Origin: JANQJA01 sp047947185
GTDB lineage: Bacteria; Pseudomonadota; Gammaproteobacteria; Pseudomonadales; Azotimanducaceae
Reading direction: 5' to 3'
Length of the DNA: 64,000 nt
Assembly (NCBI GenBank): GCA_047947185.1
Contig: CP170502.1
Span: forward strand, 5,084,001-5,148,000
Position numbers and translations under genes: made by a program. Below, piece by piece: positions 16,887 to 25,790 of the stretch (positions within the stretch are counted from its first letter, which is position 1; every line of letters begins with the position of its first letter). The notes under the pieces are model-generated. The model ran no database searches, was not told the origin of the DNA, and worked only from the letters and a program-made list of their open reading frames with translations.

Positions 16887-16994
16887 GTCTTATCTGTTCG
16901 CGTTGGGTTGTTACCCTAATGCCACACCGGGATTTTTTTGCGGCAAAAATTCTCATCCGGGCATTGCCTGTGTCTTAGAAACTGACTTATTCCC
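16887..16994. promoter_or_regulatory. Divergent promoter region, dnaB-like / PcfJ-like B
   Basis: A 108-bp AT-richer gap between two divergently read operons; it must hold both promoters. No confident -35/-10 pair or operator palindrome was identified. Confidence 0.4.
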
Positions 16995-18311
16995 ATGTTT
17001 TGTATCCAGAGTGTTTTGCCCTACGAGGGCGACCGACGGCTCCGCTTGCGAGCAATAAGGCTGGAGAATCTCGCTACCCGAAGGGGGCGGCGGCGTACTG
17101 TGCAGTGCGTCCTCGCCTGCGCGTCAGATGGTGCTGTCGAGATCCACATGGATGGCCTGGATTACCCGCCTCATCTTGGGCCAGAGATGATGCTCAGGGC
17201 TCATTTCGCAGATCCGAACTTCCAGGCGTTTGCACGGGATGTTGGGATCAGACTTGCGGTTGTTGAGCCATTTTGGTTTCGACAGTTGCAAATGCTGCTA
17301 TGGGCGGCCCATCCCGCGGCGCAGGCCATCATCAACGAGCGGCCAGCGTTGCTCTGGATGCTGCTTGATCAAGCCTATTCATCTAACTGGTCGCAGCAGG
17401 AAATTTCTCAACTGCTCGCCTGTCGGCAGAAAGAGATCCTGAGTCGTCTTGGCTATGTGGGTACCGGGAGTGCTGTCAGGTTGTTGTCGCGGCTTGCCAT
17501 CAACCGGTTTGATGCGGATATCTGGGGAATGCTCAACACGCTGTTGCAGGATGAAACTCTGGTGACGGGGCTGCGGCATCACCCGGCGATTGATTGCGCC
17601 CGGCTGATGGTCATCGCGCAGCACCCCGACATGGTGCGGGCCCGCTGGCTCCTGGCCTTGCAGGTTCATACGGAGATTACGAAACCGCTTCGAGACAATG
17701 TTTTGACGCTGTCCCGGCATGTGAGCTATATACGGGACCTGCTGGATGTTCTGCGTGATGATCGATCACTGTTGTTGCGTTGCCGCTCGCCGCGCGAAGT
17801 CCGTCGGCTCAGGAACAGGCTGCTGCAAAGACAGGCGATGCTGTCTGAAAGCGCGGCTCGTCAGCCCGTGGATTACGATGACTATCTGCGGTTGTGTGAC
17901 TTTCAACTGCGGCCACGACTCGCACATTCAGATCGTGTTCGACCCCTGCCCGTATATCGCTTACCCGTGCCCGTCGGGTTTAGCAGGCTCTCTTGCCTTG
18001 GGGACCTGGTTGACCTCGGTGCGGCGCAGGAAAACTGTATCGGCAGTTACTACCCTTCAATCAAGCAGGGAAAATGTGTTGTCCTCCGCGCCGAGCTTGC
18101 GGCTGAGGTCGCAACGGTGTGCCTGATTATTGCTGGCGGAAGATATGACCAGGTGGAGTTCTCGGGCTTCGAAAATGGCGATGTGTCAGATGCCATGGCG
18201 CGCATGATCAGGGCCTGGTGGTTACAGATTGCGGGCACTGAAGCGCTGCTGGACGCGGATCCGGCACCTGCGGGTGCGTTTGGCTTCATTCAATTGGAGC
18301 TACCCCTCTAA
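16995..18311 (+). CDS. PcfJ-like protein B
   Basis: 438 residues with C-terminal LGDLVDLGAAQENCIGSYYPSIKQGKCVVLRAEL followed by EVATVCLIIAGGRYDQVEFSGFENGDVSDAMARMI, closer to the canonical PcfJ pattern (xxNCVGSYxxxxxxG) than the minus-strand paralog. The N-terminal 280 residues are helical. The start at ATG 16995 lacks a strong ribosome site and is uncertain. The AAA+ ATPase gene follows after 55 bp, which contain an imperfect hairpin (about 18314-18348) and the GGAGGG site of the next gene. The pair is probably co-transcribed. Function unknown. Confidence 0.7.
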   Translation: MFCIQSVLPYEGDRRLRLRAIRLENLATRRGRRRTVQCVLACASDGAVEIHMDGLDYPPHLGPEMMLRAHFADPNFQAFARDVGIRLAVVEPFWFRQLQMLLWAAHPAAQAIINERPALLWMLLDQAYSSNWSQQEISQLLACRQKEILSRLGYVGTGSAVRLLSRLAINRFDADIWGMLNTLLQDETLVTGLRHHPAIDCARLMVIAQHPDMVRARWLLALQVHTEITKPLRDNVLTLSRHVSYIRDLLDVLRDDRSLLLRCRSPREVRRLRNRLLQRQAMLSESAARQPVDYDDYLRLCDFQLRPRLAHSDRVRPLPVYRLPVPVGFSRLSCLGDLVDLGAAQENCIGSYYPSIKQGKCVVLRAELAAEVATVCLIIAGGRYDQVEFSGFENGDVSDAMARMIRAWWLQIAGTEALLDADPAPAGAFGFIQLELPL

Positions 18312-18366
18312 AAAGTCGCGTGCTGGCATAGCTTGCGCGCTGTCTTTTTATCTGGAGGGTTTTTAG

Positions 18367-20466
18367 ATGTTGTTGCACGAAAATGAAGTGAGTGCGGTTA
18401 GCCTGATTGCCATCAAGGGCATCTCGGCGCTGGACGCGGGAAGCTCGTCCATTGATGCAATCGAGAAAGTCTTGAATGAGAGGCCGGGCCTGATTGAGAC
18501 CCTTGGGCTGCCGACAGAGTTGGGGAATGTCCCCCTGGTGTCCTATGCGTTTCTTGAAGAATTATTGCTGGACGCTGAACAGAGATCGTTGAGCTTCTCT
18601 GGTGCGACCCACAAGCGCATCAATGCCATGGCTGAAGAGGTTGGATTGAACGCCTGTGAGACCGGTATCTTTCATCTGGCATACCTCTTCAGGTTCAACA
18701 GGGCGTTGTATTTCTGGATGAATGAGCTGCGCAAGCAGCATAGTTTTGATTCAGTCTGCGAGTTGGTGGCGATCCTGTTGGGGGTGGACACGGCAGAGGC
18801 TTACAAAGCAATGGCATCAAGAGGGGCGCTGCGGCAATACGGGATTTTGCAGGATATAAAGTCCTTCATGACAATTTATGATGATATCGAGGACTTCCTC
18901 AATCTTGAGTCCAAGATTGTTGAGCACTTCGCGACCGGTTCGGAAAGCGGTTCCCTCGTCGACTTATTCGTCTACCCCGCGGAACCCACCAGCCTGACGA
19001 TGGCTGATTTTCGGCACATGGGGCCGATTCTGACCATGCTGCGGGACTACCTGGCGGCGCTGTACAAGGGTGCGCCAGGTACGCGTTGTATTCTCCTGGA
19101 GGGCGCGCCAGGTGTGGGCAAAACAGAGTTGTGTCGTGTGCTGGCAGATACCCTTGGCGTTGAGGCCTTCAAGATTGCTCATTCTGACAGGGACGGCCAA
19201 TCGCGCGATCCGTCAGCGCGCGTGCGCGCATGGCGGGCGGCGGATGAGATCATGAAACGTCGCTACGAGTATTACCAAACCCTGCCGCTGCTGATCTTTG
19301 ATGAGGTTGAGGAGGTCTTCAGCAGCGAAACGCGGGGCCAGTTCAATTTCACGCGGGCCTATGGGGGTAGCAAGGCTTTCCTCAACCACATGCTGGAAAC
19401 GGTGGAAGTGCCAGTCATCCTCGTCACCAATACGATTGGTACCTATGACAAGGCGTTTCTTTCCAGGATGTGGCGGATCACCGTACCGGACCTGCCGGAG
19501 CGGCACAGGACGGAGTTGTTGCGTGCCCATGCCGAACTGAAGCTGTCACCGAAGTTTATTCGTTCGATCAGCCGCGATCCGGCGGTGCGTGACCCCCGGC
19601 GCCTGGTGTCTGTTATTGAGCGGGCAACGACTCTGGGCGCGACAGGGAAACGGGCTGAACTACTTATCGCCCAGCAGTTTGGGTTCGATCCAAAAACACT
19701 GCAACCCAAGCGAAAGCGTAAGACTAGCGCAGGAGAAATCCGCTTTGAGCCATCCTGGTTGCGTATACGTGAGCAGAGCAGGAGCGTCTCTCCTGAAGAG
19801 ATCGCCACGTTTGTGACTAACAACCGGGGGGTGATTATCCTGTTTGAAGGTGAGCCGGGAACCGGCAAAACAGGCCTGGCGCGGTTTCTGGCAGCCCGCC
19901 GGAAATCCCGTTTGATTACGGTCAGACCCAGCGATGTGCTGGATCCGTTCCTGGGCGTCAGCGAGCAACAACTCAATAACCGTTTCAGGCAGGTGGATAC
20001 CCAGGACGCGGTGATGCTGATTGATGAAGTGGATTCCGTTGCCTACAACCGCTCGGGTGCGACCCATTCCTGGGAACGCACCCTGGTGAACCAACTGCTG
20101 AGCAACATGGATGAATTCAGGGCGGGCAAGGGCGTGCTGTTAATGACGACCAATGTAATGGGAATTCTTGATCCAGCCTTCAAACGCAGGTGCGATCGCC
20201 GTTTATCATTCGACTATCTGGACGAGACCGCATTTCGATCGATATTGAATCGGGTATGCCGACGTCAGCAGATCACGCTCTCGGCATTGCGCGCCGAACA
20301 GCTTAAGCAGATATTTTCGCAGGGACGCTTTTCTGTCAGTGACTTCGTGACGATTGATCGGCAACTGCGGCTATCGAGTGTTGGTGACAGGTTTGACATG
20401 GCCGCGGCCATGATGGAGCAGATTGCGGCAGAACGCCCCGTTGGTCGAAAGGTCGGTTTTCACTGA
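18367..20466 (+). CDS. Double-module AAA+ ATPase
   Basis: 699 residues. The helical N-terminal part (1-230) includes the SLVDLF..PAEPTSLTMADFRHMGPILTML segment that precedes the ATPase in a known family of bacterial AAA proteins. Module 1: Walker A GAPGVGKTE (about 246-254) and Walker B LLIFDEVEEVF. Module 2: Walker A GEPGTGKTG (about 495-503), Walker B VMLIDEVDSVA, and the sensor/arginine region TTNVMGILDPAFKRRCDRR. Both modules look competent. Such proteins remodel protein or nucleoprotein complexes; the partner is unknown. A strong GGAGGG ribosome site precedes ATG 18367. The context with PcfJ and DnaB proteins points to nucleic-acid handling. Confidence 0.87.
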   Translation: MLLHENEVSAVSLIAIKGISALDAGSSSIDAIEKVLNERPGLIETLGLPTELGNVPLVSYAFLEELLLDAEQRSLSFSGATHKRINAMAEEVGLNACETGIFHLAYLFRFNRALYFWMNELRKQHSFDSVCELVAILLGVDTAEAYKAMASRGALRQYGILQDIKSFMTIYDDIEDFLNLESKIVEHFATGSESGSLVDLFVYPAEPTSLTMADFRHMGPILTMLRDYLAALYKGAPGTRCILLEGAPGVGKTELCRVLADTLGVEAFKIAHSDRDGQSRDPSARVRAWRAADEIMKRRYEYYQTLPLLIFDEVEEVFSSETRGQFNFTRAYGGSKAFLNHMLETVEVPVILVTNTIGTYDKAFLSRMWRITVPDLPERHRTELLRAHAELKLSPKFIRSISRDPAVRDPRRLVSVIERATTLGATGKRAELLIAQQFGFDPKTLQPKRKRKTSAGEIRFEPSWLRIREQSRSVSPEEIATFVTNNRGVIILFEGEPGTGKTGLARFLAARRKSRLITVRPSDVLDPFLGVSEQQLNNRFRQVDTQDAVMLIDEVDSVAYNRSGATHSWERTLVNQLLSNMDEFRAGKGVLLMTTNVMGILDPAFKRRCDRRLSFDYLDETAFRSILNRVCRRQQITLSALRAEQLKQIFSQGRFSVSDFVTIDRQLRLSSVGDRFDMAAAMMEQIAAERPVGRKVGFH

Positions 20467-20544
20467 CGCTGGGTGTGCTTGGATCGCCCGCGCGATGGGC
20501 CATTTGTGCGATCATTGGCACTCCATCAAAACGGATGAGCAAGC

Positions 20545-21231
20545 GTGAATAAGAAGAGTGTGATCTGGGTAACCGTCATTGGTGCGGTGTTTGGCATAGC
20601 CTTGTCGGGTTGTGGAGGCGGAGAAACAACACCGGTTGTGGTGACGGAGGTGCCTTCAACAGCGACGGCAGCGTCCGGCCTGTTACCACTACCGGATGTC
20701 GACAAGACTGATCCCGAGTGGCGGCTAAAGCTCCCCATGCCAGCAATGATGGATTTTGCTGATGGCGGTGACTACTTCTGGGAACTGCAGACCAACCTGG
20801 GCACGATGAAATTTCGGCTACTGCAAAATGCGGCACCCATGCATGTCACCAGCACCATTTACCTGACGGAACTGGGGTTTTATGACGGGCTCATTTTTCA
20901 CCGGGTGATTCCAGGGTTCATGGCGCAGGGCGGCGATCCAACGGGTACCGGGCGCGCCGGGCCGGGATACCAGTATGACGGTGAGTTTGAGGCAGGGCTG
21001 TCACATGACAAACCGGGATTGCTCAGTATGGCGAATGCGGGTCCAGGTACTGATGGTAGTCAGTTTTTTATCACCTTTGTTCCAACCCAGTACCTTGACG
21101 GCAAACATACGATCTTCGGGGAGATTGTGACGGGCGTGGCAGTGCTGGATGAACTCGCGGAGCGGGGCAGCCGCAGCGGCAGGACCAGCGAGCGGCTGGT
21201 CATCGAGAAAGCGCGGATACTGCGGGAATAG
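20545..21231 (+). CDS. Cyclophilin-type peptidyl-prolyl isomerase lipoprotein
   Basis: 228 residues from GTG 20545 (ribosome site GGATGAG upstream). The signal sequence ends in the lipobox LSG-C at about Cys23 (ALSGCGGGE), so it is exported and lipidated. A Thr/Val/Pro-rich spacer leads to a compact cyclophilin domain: NLGTMKFRLLQNAAP, FYDGLIFHRVIPGFMAQGGDP with the catalytic Arg, LSMANAGPGTDGSQFFITF, and LDGKHTIFGEIVTGVAVLD. It catalyses cis-trans isomerisation of prolyl bonds, here at the cell envelope, aiding protein folding. It ends before a strong bidirectional terminator. Confidence 0.93.
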   Translation: MNKKSVIWVTVIGAVFGIALSGCGGGETTPVVVTEVPSTATAASGLLPLPDVDKTDPEWRLKLPMPAMMDFADGGDYFWELQTNLGTMKFRLLQNAAPMHVTSTIYLTELGFYDGLIFHRVIPGFMAQGGDPTGTGRAGPGYQYDGEFEAGLSHDKPGLLSMANAGPGTDGSQFFITFVPTQYLDGKHTIFGEIVTGVAVLDELAERGSRSGRTSERLVIEKARILRE

Positions 21232-21271
21232 TCCTCTCAAAGAGCCTGGTGCTCTCCTGGGTCCATAACGC

Positions 21272-21303
21272 AAAAGCCCGCGGGTTGTGGCCTGCGGGCT
21301 TTT
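21272..21303. terminator. Bidirectional rho-independent terminator
   Basis: A 13-bp stem (AAAAGCCCGCGGG paired with CCTGCGGGCTTTT, one G-U pair) with a 6-nt loop and A/T tracts on both sides. It sits between the convergent cyclophilin and DUF3718 genes and can serve both. Confidence 0.92.
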
Positions 21304-21342
21304 GTTAAGATTGCTTAAAGAGCTTGTTTGCGGGCAGTTGGC

Positions 21343-21645
21343 CTACTGTCGGGCGGCAAACCATTCCTGGATGTCACCCCGGTATTCCTTGGCGAAGCGA
21401 ACAAGCGACAGGCCATTGCAGGTGATGTCTTTCATTTTTGTCCTGCTGACGCCCAGTTCTTTTGCCTTGGCCTCGAGGACATACTTGTTTTCCAGCGCGG
21501 CGAGACAAAGCTGGCCGTAAACATCGTTACCTTCTGCTGTAAACTTTTGATTTCCAACAATTTTTGTTGGTTCTGCAAACGCTGGTGCGGTAAATGCCAG
21601 CGTAAGAATGAGGGTGGTTGCTGCCCTTGCTATGGATTTCATCAT
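21343..21645 (-). CDS. DUF3718-type small secreted protein
   Basis: 100 residues from ATG 21645, chosen because AGGAG lies 5 bp upstream and the signal peptide then starts properly (MMKSIARAATTLILTLAFTAPAFA, cleavage before EPTK); an upstream start adds 8 unlikely residues. The mature part has YGQLCLAALENKYVLEAKAKELGVSR followed by DITCNGLSLVRFA, with two Cys that could form a disulfide, resembling the small periplasmic DUF3718 proteins. Function unknown. Confidence 0.75.
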   Translation of the reverse strand: MMKSIARAATTLILTLAFTAPAFAEPTKIVGNQKFTAEGNDVYGQLCLAALENKYVLEAKAKELGVSRTKMKDITCNGLSLVRFAKEYRGDIQEWFAARQ

Positions 21646-21830
21646 GGGACTCCTCTTGTCACTTGTCACGTTAAGAAAGACTCTAGAATATTTAAAATGT
21701 TAATGCAATCTTAATCTAATCTTTACACTGAGAATGTTTCTTAATTTTCTGGCGCCGCGGCGTGCAGCGCCTTTGACAGGCTGGTGTTACCGACCTAGCA
21801 TCCAGCCTCTGACAAAACGGGAAGATGTGA

Positions 21831-23063
21831 ATGAGCGAGCTGGAAACAAACGAACTGGATGTGAGTCGACCGGAACTTTACCGGGACGACACCTGGGGTC
21901 CGGTGTTTGCCCGGCTGCGGCAGGAAGACCCGGTGCACTACCAGGCCCACAGCGCCAACGGTGCCTTTTGGTCAGTCACCAGCCACGCCCTGATCAAGGA
22001 AGTTGATGTCAATCACCAGGTGTTTTCCTCTGGTGCCGGTGGCATCTCCATTGTGGATCCGCCACCTGAGTCGGACGGTAGTGGTGGTATTGAGAACTTC
22101 ATCGCCATGGACCCGCCGGAGCATGACGTCCAGCGCATGACCGTTGCGCCGTCGGTTGCGCCCACCAACCTTGCCAATCTTGAACCCCTGATCCGTGAGC
22201 GCGTGATCGACATCCTGGATAACCTGCCCATTGGTGAGACTTTCAACTGGGTTGACCGGGTCTCGATTGAACTGACGGCACGGATGCTGGCGACCCTGTT
22301 TGATTTCCCCTACGAGGACCGTCGCAAACTCGTCCACTGGTCCGACATCACAACCGCCATTCCCCAGACGACGGGTGAAGCCGGGGTCAGCCTGGAGCAG
22401 CGCCAGGCAGAGCTGATGGAGTGTGCCCAGGCGTTTTATGGCCTCTGGGCGGAGCGCGCTGCCCAGCCACCGGGACCGGATCTCATTTCCATGCTGGCTC
22501 ACGGTGAGGCAACAAAAAACATGGCGGAGAATCCCCGTCTGTTCCTTGGCAATATCCTGCTGCTGATTGTTGGCGGGAACGACACCACGCGAAACAGCAT
22601 CAGCGGTGGTGTCGTGGCGCTGAACCAGTTTCCCGATGAGTACCAGAAGCTGCGGGAAAATCCGGGCCTGATTCCCAACATGGTGGCTGAAATGGTGCGG
22701 TGGCAGACGCCGGTGCTCCACATGCGGCGCACGGCCCTGACTGATTATGAACTGGGCGGCAAAAAGATTGCAGCGGGGGACAAGGTCATCATGTGGTACA
22801 TCTCCGGTAACCGGGATGAAAACGTATTTCCGGACGCTGACAAGCTGATCATCGACAGGAAAAATGCCCGCAGCCATGTGGCCTTCGGTTTCGGTATTCA
22901 CCGCTGCATGGGTAACCGCCTGGCAGAGATGCAACTGCGCGTTCTGTGGGAAGAGATCATGCAGCGGTTTGATCGCGTAGAACTGGTGGGTGATGTGGTC
23001 CGTCTGCCCAACAATTTTATTCGGGGGATTGCGGAAGTCCCGGTGGTGCTGCATCGCAAATAG
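21831..23063 (+). CDS. Cytochrome P450, CYP153-like alkane hydroxylase
   Basis: 410 residues. The I-helix motif is LLIVGGNDTTRNSISGG (about 244-260), the ExxR region is EMVRWQTPVLHMRRTA, and the heme loop is FGFGIHRCMGNRLAEMQLRVLWEEI with Cys359 as the thiolate ligand. The phrases GGNDTTRNS, RWQTPxxHMRRTAL and MWYISGNRDE are characteristic of CYP153 enzymes, which hydroxylate medium-chain alkanes at the terminal carbon. CYP153 needs a ferredoxin and ferredoxin reductase; neither is encoded nearby. The chain length preferred cannot be read. GMC alcohol dehydrogenase and acyl-CoA synthetase genes about 10 kb away could continue the pathway. Confidence 0.9.
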   Translation: MSELETNELDVSRPELYRDDTWGPVFARLRQEDPVHYQAHSANGAFWSVTSHALIKEVDVNHQVFSSGAGGISIVDPPPESDGSGGIENFIAMDPPEHDVQRMTVAPSVAPTNLANLEPLIRERVIDILDNLPIGETFNWVDRVSIELTARMLATLFDFPYEDRRKLVHWSDITTAIPQTTGEAGVSLEQRQAELMECAQAFYGLWAERAAQPPGPDLISMLAHGEATKNMAENPRLFLGNILLLIVGGNDTTRNSISGGVVALNQFPDEYQKLRENPGLIPNMVAEMVRWQTPVLHMRRTALTDYELGGKKIAAGDKVIMWYISGNRDENVFPDADKLIIDRKNARSHVAFGFGIHRCMGNRLAEMQLRVLWEEIMQRFDRVELVGDVVRLPNNFIRGIAEVPVVLHRK

Positions 23064-23101
23064 ATTGAAACAACAACAGCCGTTGGCGGCAAGGTAAGAC
23101 C

Positions 23102-25468
23102 ATGCAGCGAGGAACAGTGTGGAAATCCATCCTGGCGCTGCTGGTGCTGCTGGCGTTGGTCGCCGCGCTGTCGCCGGTTGCGGCCAGGTTTTATGGCATC
23201 AGCTGGTTGCAGGCGCGGGGCAGCGCTGACGCTGATATTGAAGCGGTCAGCATGAATTTCCTGTCCGGCATCATTACCGTCCAGGGTGTTGTCGCCGGGG
23301 TCGGGCCGGGCCAGACGTTGCGCCTGGATGAGGTGTCGATTGACCCTGGCTGGCGTGATCTTGTAACCGGTCACCTGAAGGTCGATGAGGTTCTGCTGAA
23401 GGGCGCGGTGATTGACGTCCGGCGCGAACCCGACGGCCGCCTGACGGTGGGTGAACTGGTGGTTGTTGCGCCAGGCGAGTCGCCACCAGAGGAAGCGCCC
23501 GGGATTATGCCGTCATTTGCGATTGGCCGCGTTGCGCTGGCCTCGGTAACAGTGTCTTTTTCGGACGGGGTTTTCTCGAGGCAATTGCATATTGACGAAC
23601 TTGCGCTGGGTGCAATCAGTACCGCGTCGCCCGATGCCAGCACCAGCGTCTCCCTGATCGCCCGGATGGGGGATACGGACGTGAACATCGCCGGTGACTT
23701 CCTGCCACTGGCCACGGCACGGGAACTGGACCTGAAGGTTGTCCTGGACAACCTGGTGCTGGCCGAGCACCAGGATGTGATTGGCGCGGTTGGCGTCCAG
23801 GACCTGGCGGGCCGGATATCATTGACAGCAGACCTGCGCCTGTTGCTGGCACCTGAAGGTATTGAAATAGATGTCGAGGGTGAGGCCACCGCGGCAGACC
23901 TGCAGGCATCCATGGCCGACGTTGAACTGGCAGTGGATGATTTCAGGCTTGAGCTCGCGGCCCGGTTTACAGAGCGCTCGGGGCTGACCTACAGTATTCA
24001 GGCCGGAGCTGAAGCAACGGGTCTCAGGGTGGGTATTCGGGGGCAGCCGCGACAGTTGTTGCGTGTTGGTCGACTGGTTGTTACTGACGCTGATTTAACC
24101 GAGGCAGGTGCCAGCCTCAGCACAATTGTCGGGACAGAAATTGTGCTGCTCGAGCAGTACCATGAACCGGGCAATCGAATTGACCGGTTTGTGCTGCGCG
24201 GGCTTGTGGCGACCCTGCCTACCGAGGCGGCACCCGCTCAGGTCGGGGTCGACGAGGTCACGCTGACGGGCGCCAGCGTCCACCTGTCACGGTCGGCAGA
24301 TGACAAGCTCCTCTATGCTGAGCTGCCGGCTGATCTCGCTGCTGCTGCGCCGCCCGCAGCAGGACAGGCGGATGAACAAACGGTTGCCAGCCCTGCCATC
24401 ATCAAAGTCAGGCACTTCGGGTTGGAATCCGGCAGCCTGACCATTCGCGATTCAATGGTCCAGCCGCCCCTGGTCCTCACGCTGGCGCCCGTGAACCTGG
24501 TGCTGCAGAACTATGACAGCAGCCAGCCGGATCTCCCCCTGCTGGCTGACCTCTCGATTTCCCTGGGCGACTTCACCCGCCTGACAGTCACGGGGCAACT
24601 GGTGCCGCTGGCGGAAAAACCAGGTGCAGACCTGGCCTTTGATGCTGCCGGGCTGGAGTTGCCACAGTTTGCAGCTTACCTGCCGGGTTACGACATCAAG
24701 CGCGGCAGGCTGAATGTGACTGGCGAAGCCAGGGTAGACCAGGGCAAGTTGAACGTGACCAACAACCTGGTGCTTGAAGACCTTCAGCTTACCAGCAAGG
24801 CGGGTCAGGAAGTGCCGGCGCTGTCGGATGCCCTGGCCATGCCATTGGATGTGGCGCTTGACCTGCTGCGCAATTCGAAAGACGAGATTCACCTGTCTAT
24901 CCCGGTGACGGGAGATCTTGCTTCACCCCAATTCGATTTTGATGATGTGGTTTCCAGCGCCATTGGTGGTGCCATGCAGAAAGCTGCACTCTCTTATGCC
25001 AAGAGCCTGCTGCAGCCGCTTGGGACCATTCTTTTTGTGGCGGATATTGCTGGTAAGGCAGCACGGCCACGGTTTGAGCCTGTTGCCTTTGAGCCCGGCA
25101 GCGCCGAATTGAATGACAAGGGGCGGGAATACCTGGGCAAGATGGCAACACTGCTGGCAGGCAGGCCGGGCCTGCGGGTATCAGCCTGTGGCGTGGCCTC
25201 ACCCGCCGACAGGGAGGCGCTTCAGGTGCAACTGCAGGCGTCAGCGGCAGTCGCTACCGACAGCCCGCAAACAGCAGAGACCAGCCAAGCCCAGCCGGAT
25301 GTGGTGGTGAGCGATACAGCACTGGTGGAGCTTGCAAACCGTCGAGGTGAGCAGGTCAGGCGCTTTCTGATCACCGACCAGGGGCTTGCCCAGGCAAGAA
25401 TCTTCAGCTGCGTCGCCTCTGTTGAAACGTCAGACGATCCTGGGCCCAGGGTGAAGCTGTTATTGTGA
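23102..25468 (+). CDS. DUF748/AsmA-like envelope protein
   Basis: 788 residues. One N-terminal span (ILALLVLLALVAALSPVAARF) anchors a very long beta-rich periplasmic region. Motifs include IEAVSMNFLSGIITVQGV, DEVLLKGAVIDVRREPDGRLTVGEL and, near the C-terminus, LSDALAMPLDVALDLLRNSKDEIHLSIPVTGDLASPQFDFDDVV, typical of DUF748 proteins related to AsmA. After that comes an OmpA-like tail (FEPGSAELNDKGREYLGKMATLL). AsmA-clan proteins are thought to carry lipid between envelope membranes. The start follows the P450 stop by 38 bp. Its stop codon touches the first copy of a repeat block. Confidence 0.85.
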   Translation: MQRGTVWKSILALLVLLALVAALSPVAARFYGISWLQARGSADADIEAVSMNFLSGIITVQGVVAGVGPGQTLRLDEVSIDPGWRDLVTGHLKVDEVLLKGAVIDVRREPDGRLTVGELVVVAPGESPPEEAPGIMPSFAIGRVALASVTVSFSDGVFSRQLHIDELALGAISTASPDASTSVSLIARMGDTDVNIAGDFLPLATARELDLKVVLDNLVLAEHQDVIGAVGVQDLAGRISLTADLRLLLAPEGIEIDVEGEATAADLQASMADVELAVDDFRLELAARFTERSGLTYSIQAGAEATGLRVGIRGQPRQLLRVGRLVVTDADLTEAGASLSTIVGTEIVLLEQYHEPGNRIDRFVLRGLVATLPTEAAPAQVGVDEVTLTGASVHLSRSADDKLLYAELPADLAAAAPPAAGQADEQTVASPAIIKVRHFGLESGSLTIRDSMVQPPLVLTLAPVNLVLQNYDSSQPDLPLLADLSISLGDFTRLTVTGQLVPLAEKPGADLAFDAAGLELPQFAAYLPGYDIKRGRLNVTGEARVDQGKLNVTNNLVLEDLQLTSKAGQEVPALSDALAMPLDVALDLLRNSKDEIHLSIPVTGDLASPQFDFDDVVSSAIGGAMQKAALSYAKSLLQPLGTILFVADIAGKAARPRFEPVAFEPGSAELNDKGREYLGKMATLLAGRPGLRVSACGVASPADREALQVQLQASAAVATDSPQTAETSQAQPDVVVSDTALVELANRRGEQVRRFLITDQGLAQARIFSCVASVETSDDPGPRVKLLL

Positions 25469-25775
25469 GGTTTCTCCGCTTCGCGGCTCACGCCGCTCCG
25501 GTCGAAACGACGCCGAAGGTGTCGTCTCGACTGCAGGCCCGGAGGGCCGGAATGGAGGGATCTCGGTTTTGGATGTACGAGGTTTCTCCGCTCCGCGGCC
25601 AACGCCGCTCCGGTCGAAACGACACTGCAGGCGTCGTCCCGACTGCAGGCCCGAAGGGCCGGAATGGAGAGACCTCCCGCAGCCAGAGGTTTCTCCGCTC
25701 CGGTCGAAACGACACCGCAGGCGTCATCCCGACCGAAGGCCCGCAGGGCCGTAGTGGAGGGATCTCGGTTTTATC
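25468..25775. repeat. Three tandem copies of a dispersed GC-rich repeat
   Basis: Units start at 25468, 25580 and 25687, each opening aggtttctccgct and containing ccggtcgaaacgac, a short variable hairpin, and gcaggcccg.agggccg..atggag. Unit 3 lacks the cgcggcc.acgccgctc block of the first two. Units 1 and 3 end gagggatctcggtttt. All frames stay open and spell the same peptides, which explains the apparent genes here; I treat them as non-coding. This fills the gap between two convergent genes and could act as a terminator or transcript stabiliser. Confidence 0.85.
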
Positions 25776-25790
25776 TCCGCGAAACCCGAA

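Noticed and set aside
18314..18348. Terminator between PcfJ-like B and the AAA+ gene
   Set aside because: The hairpin is imperfect, and the AAA+ gene follows within 55 bp with a strong ribosome site; at most a weak attenuator.
21972..23054. 360-residue open frame on the minus strand
   Set aside because: Antisense shadow of the CYP153 gene; His/Arg/Gln-rich translation with no motif.
25468..25775. CRISPR array
   Set aside because: Only three units, about 107-112 bp apart and similar over most of their length, no unique spacers and no cas genes.
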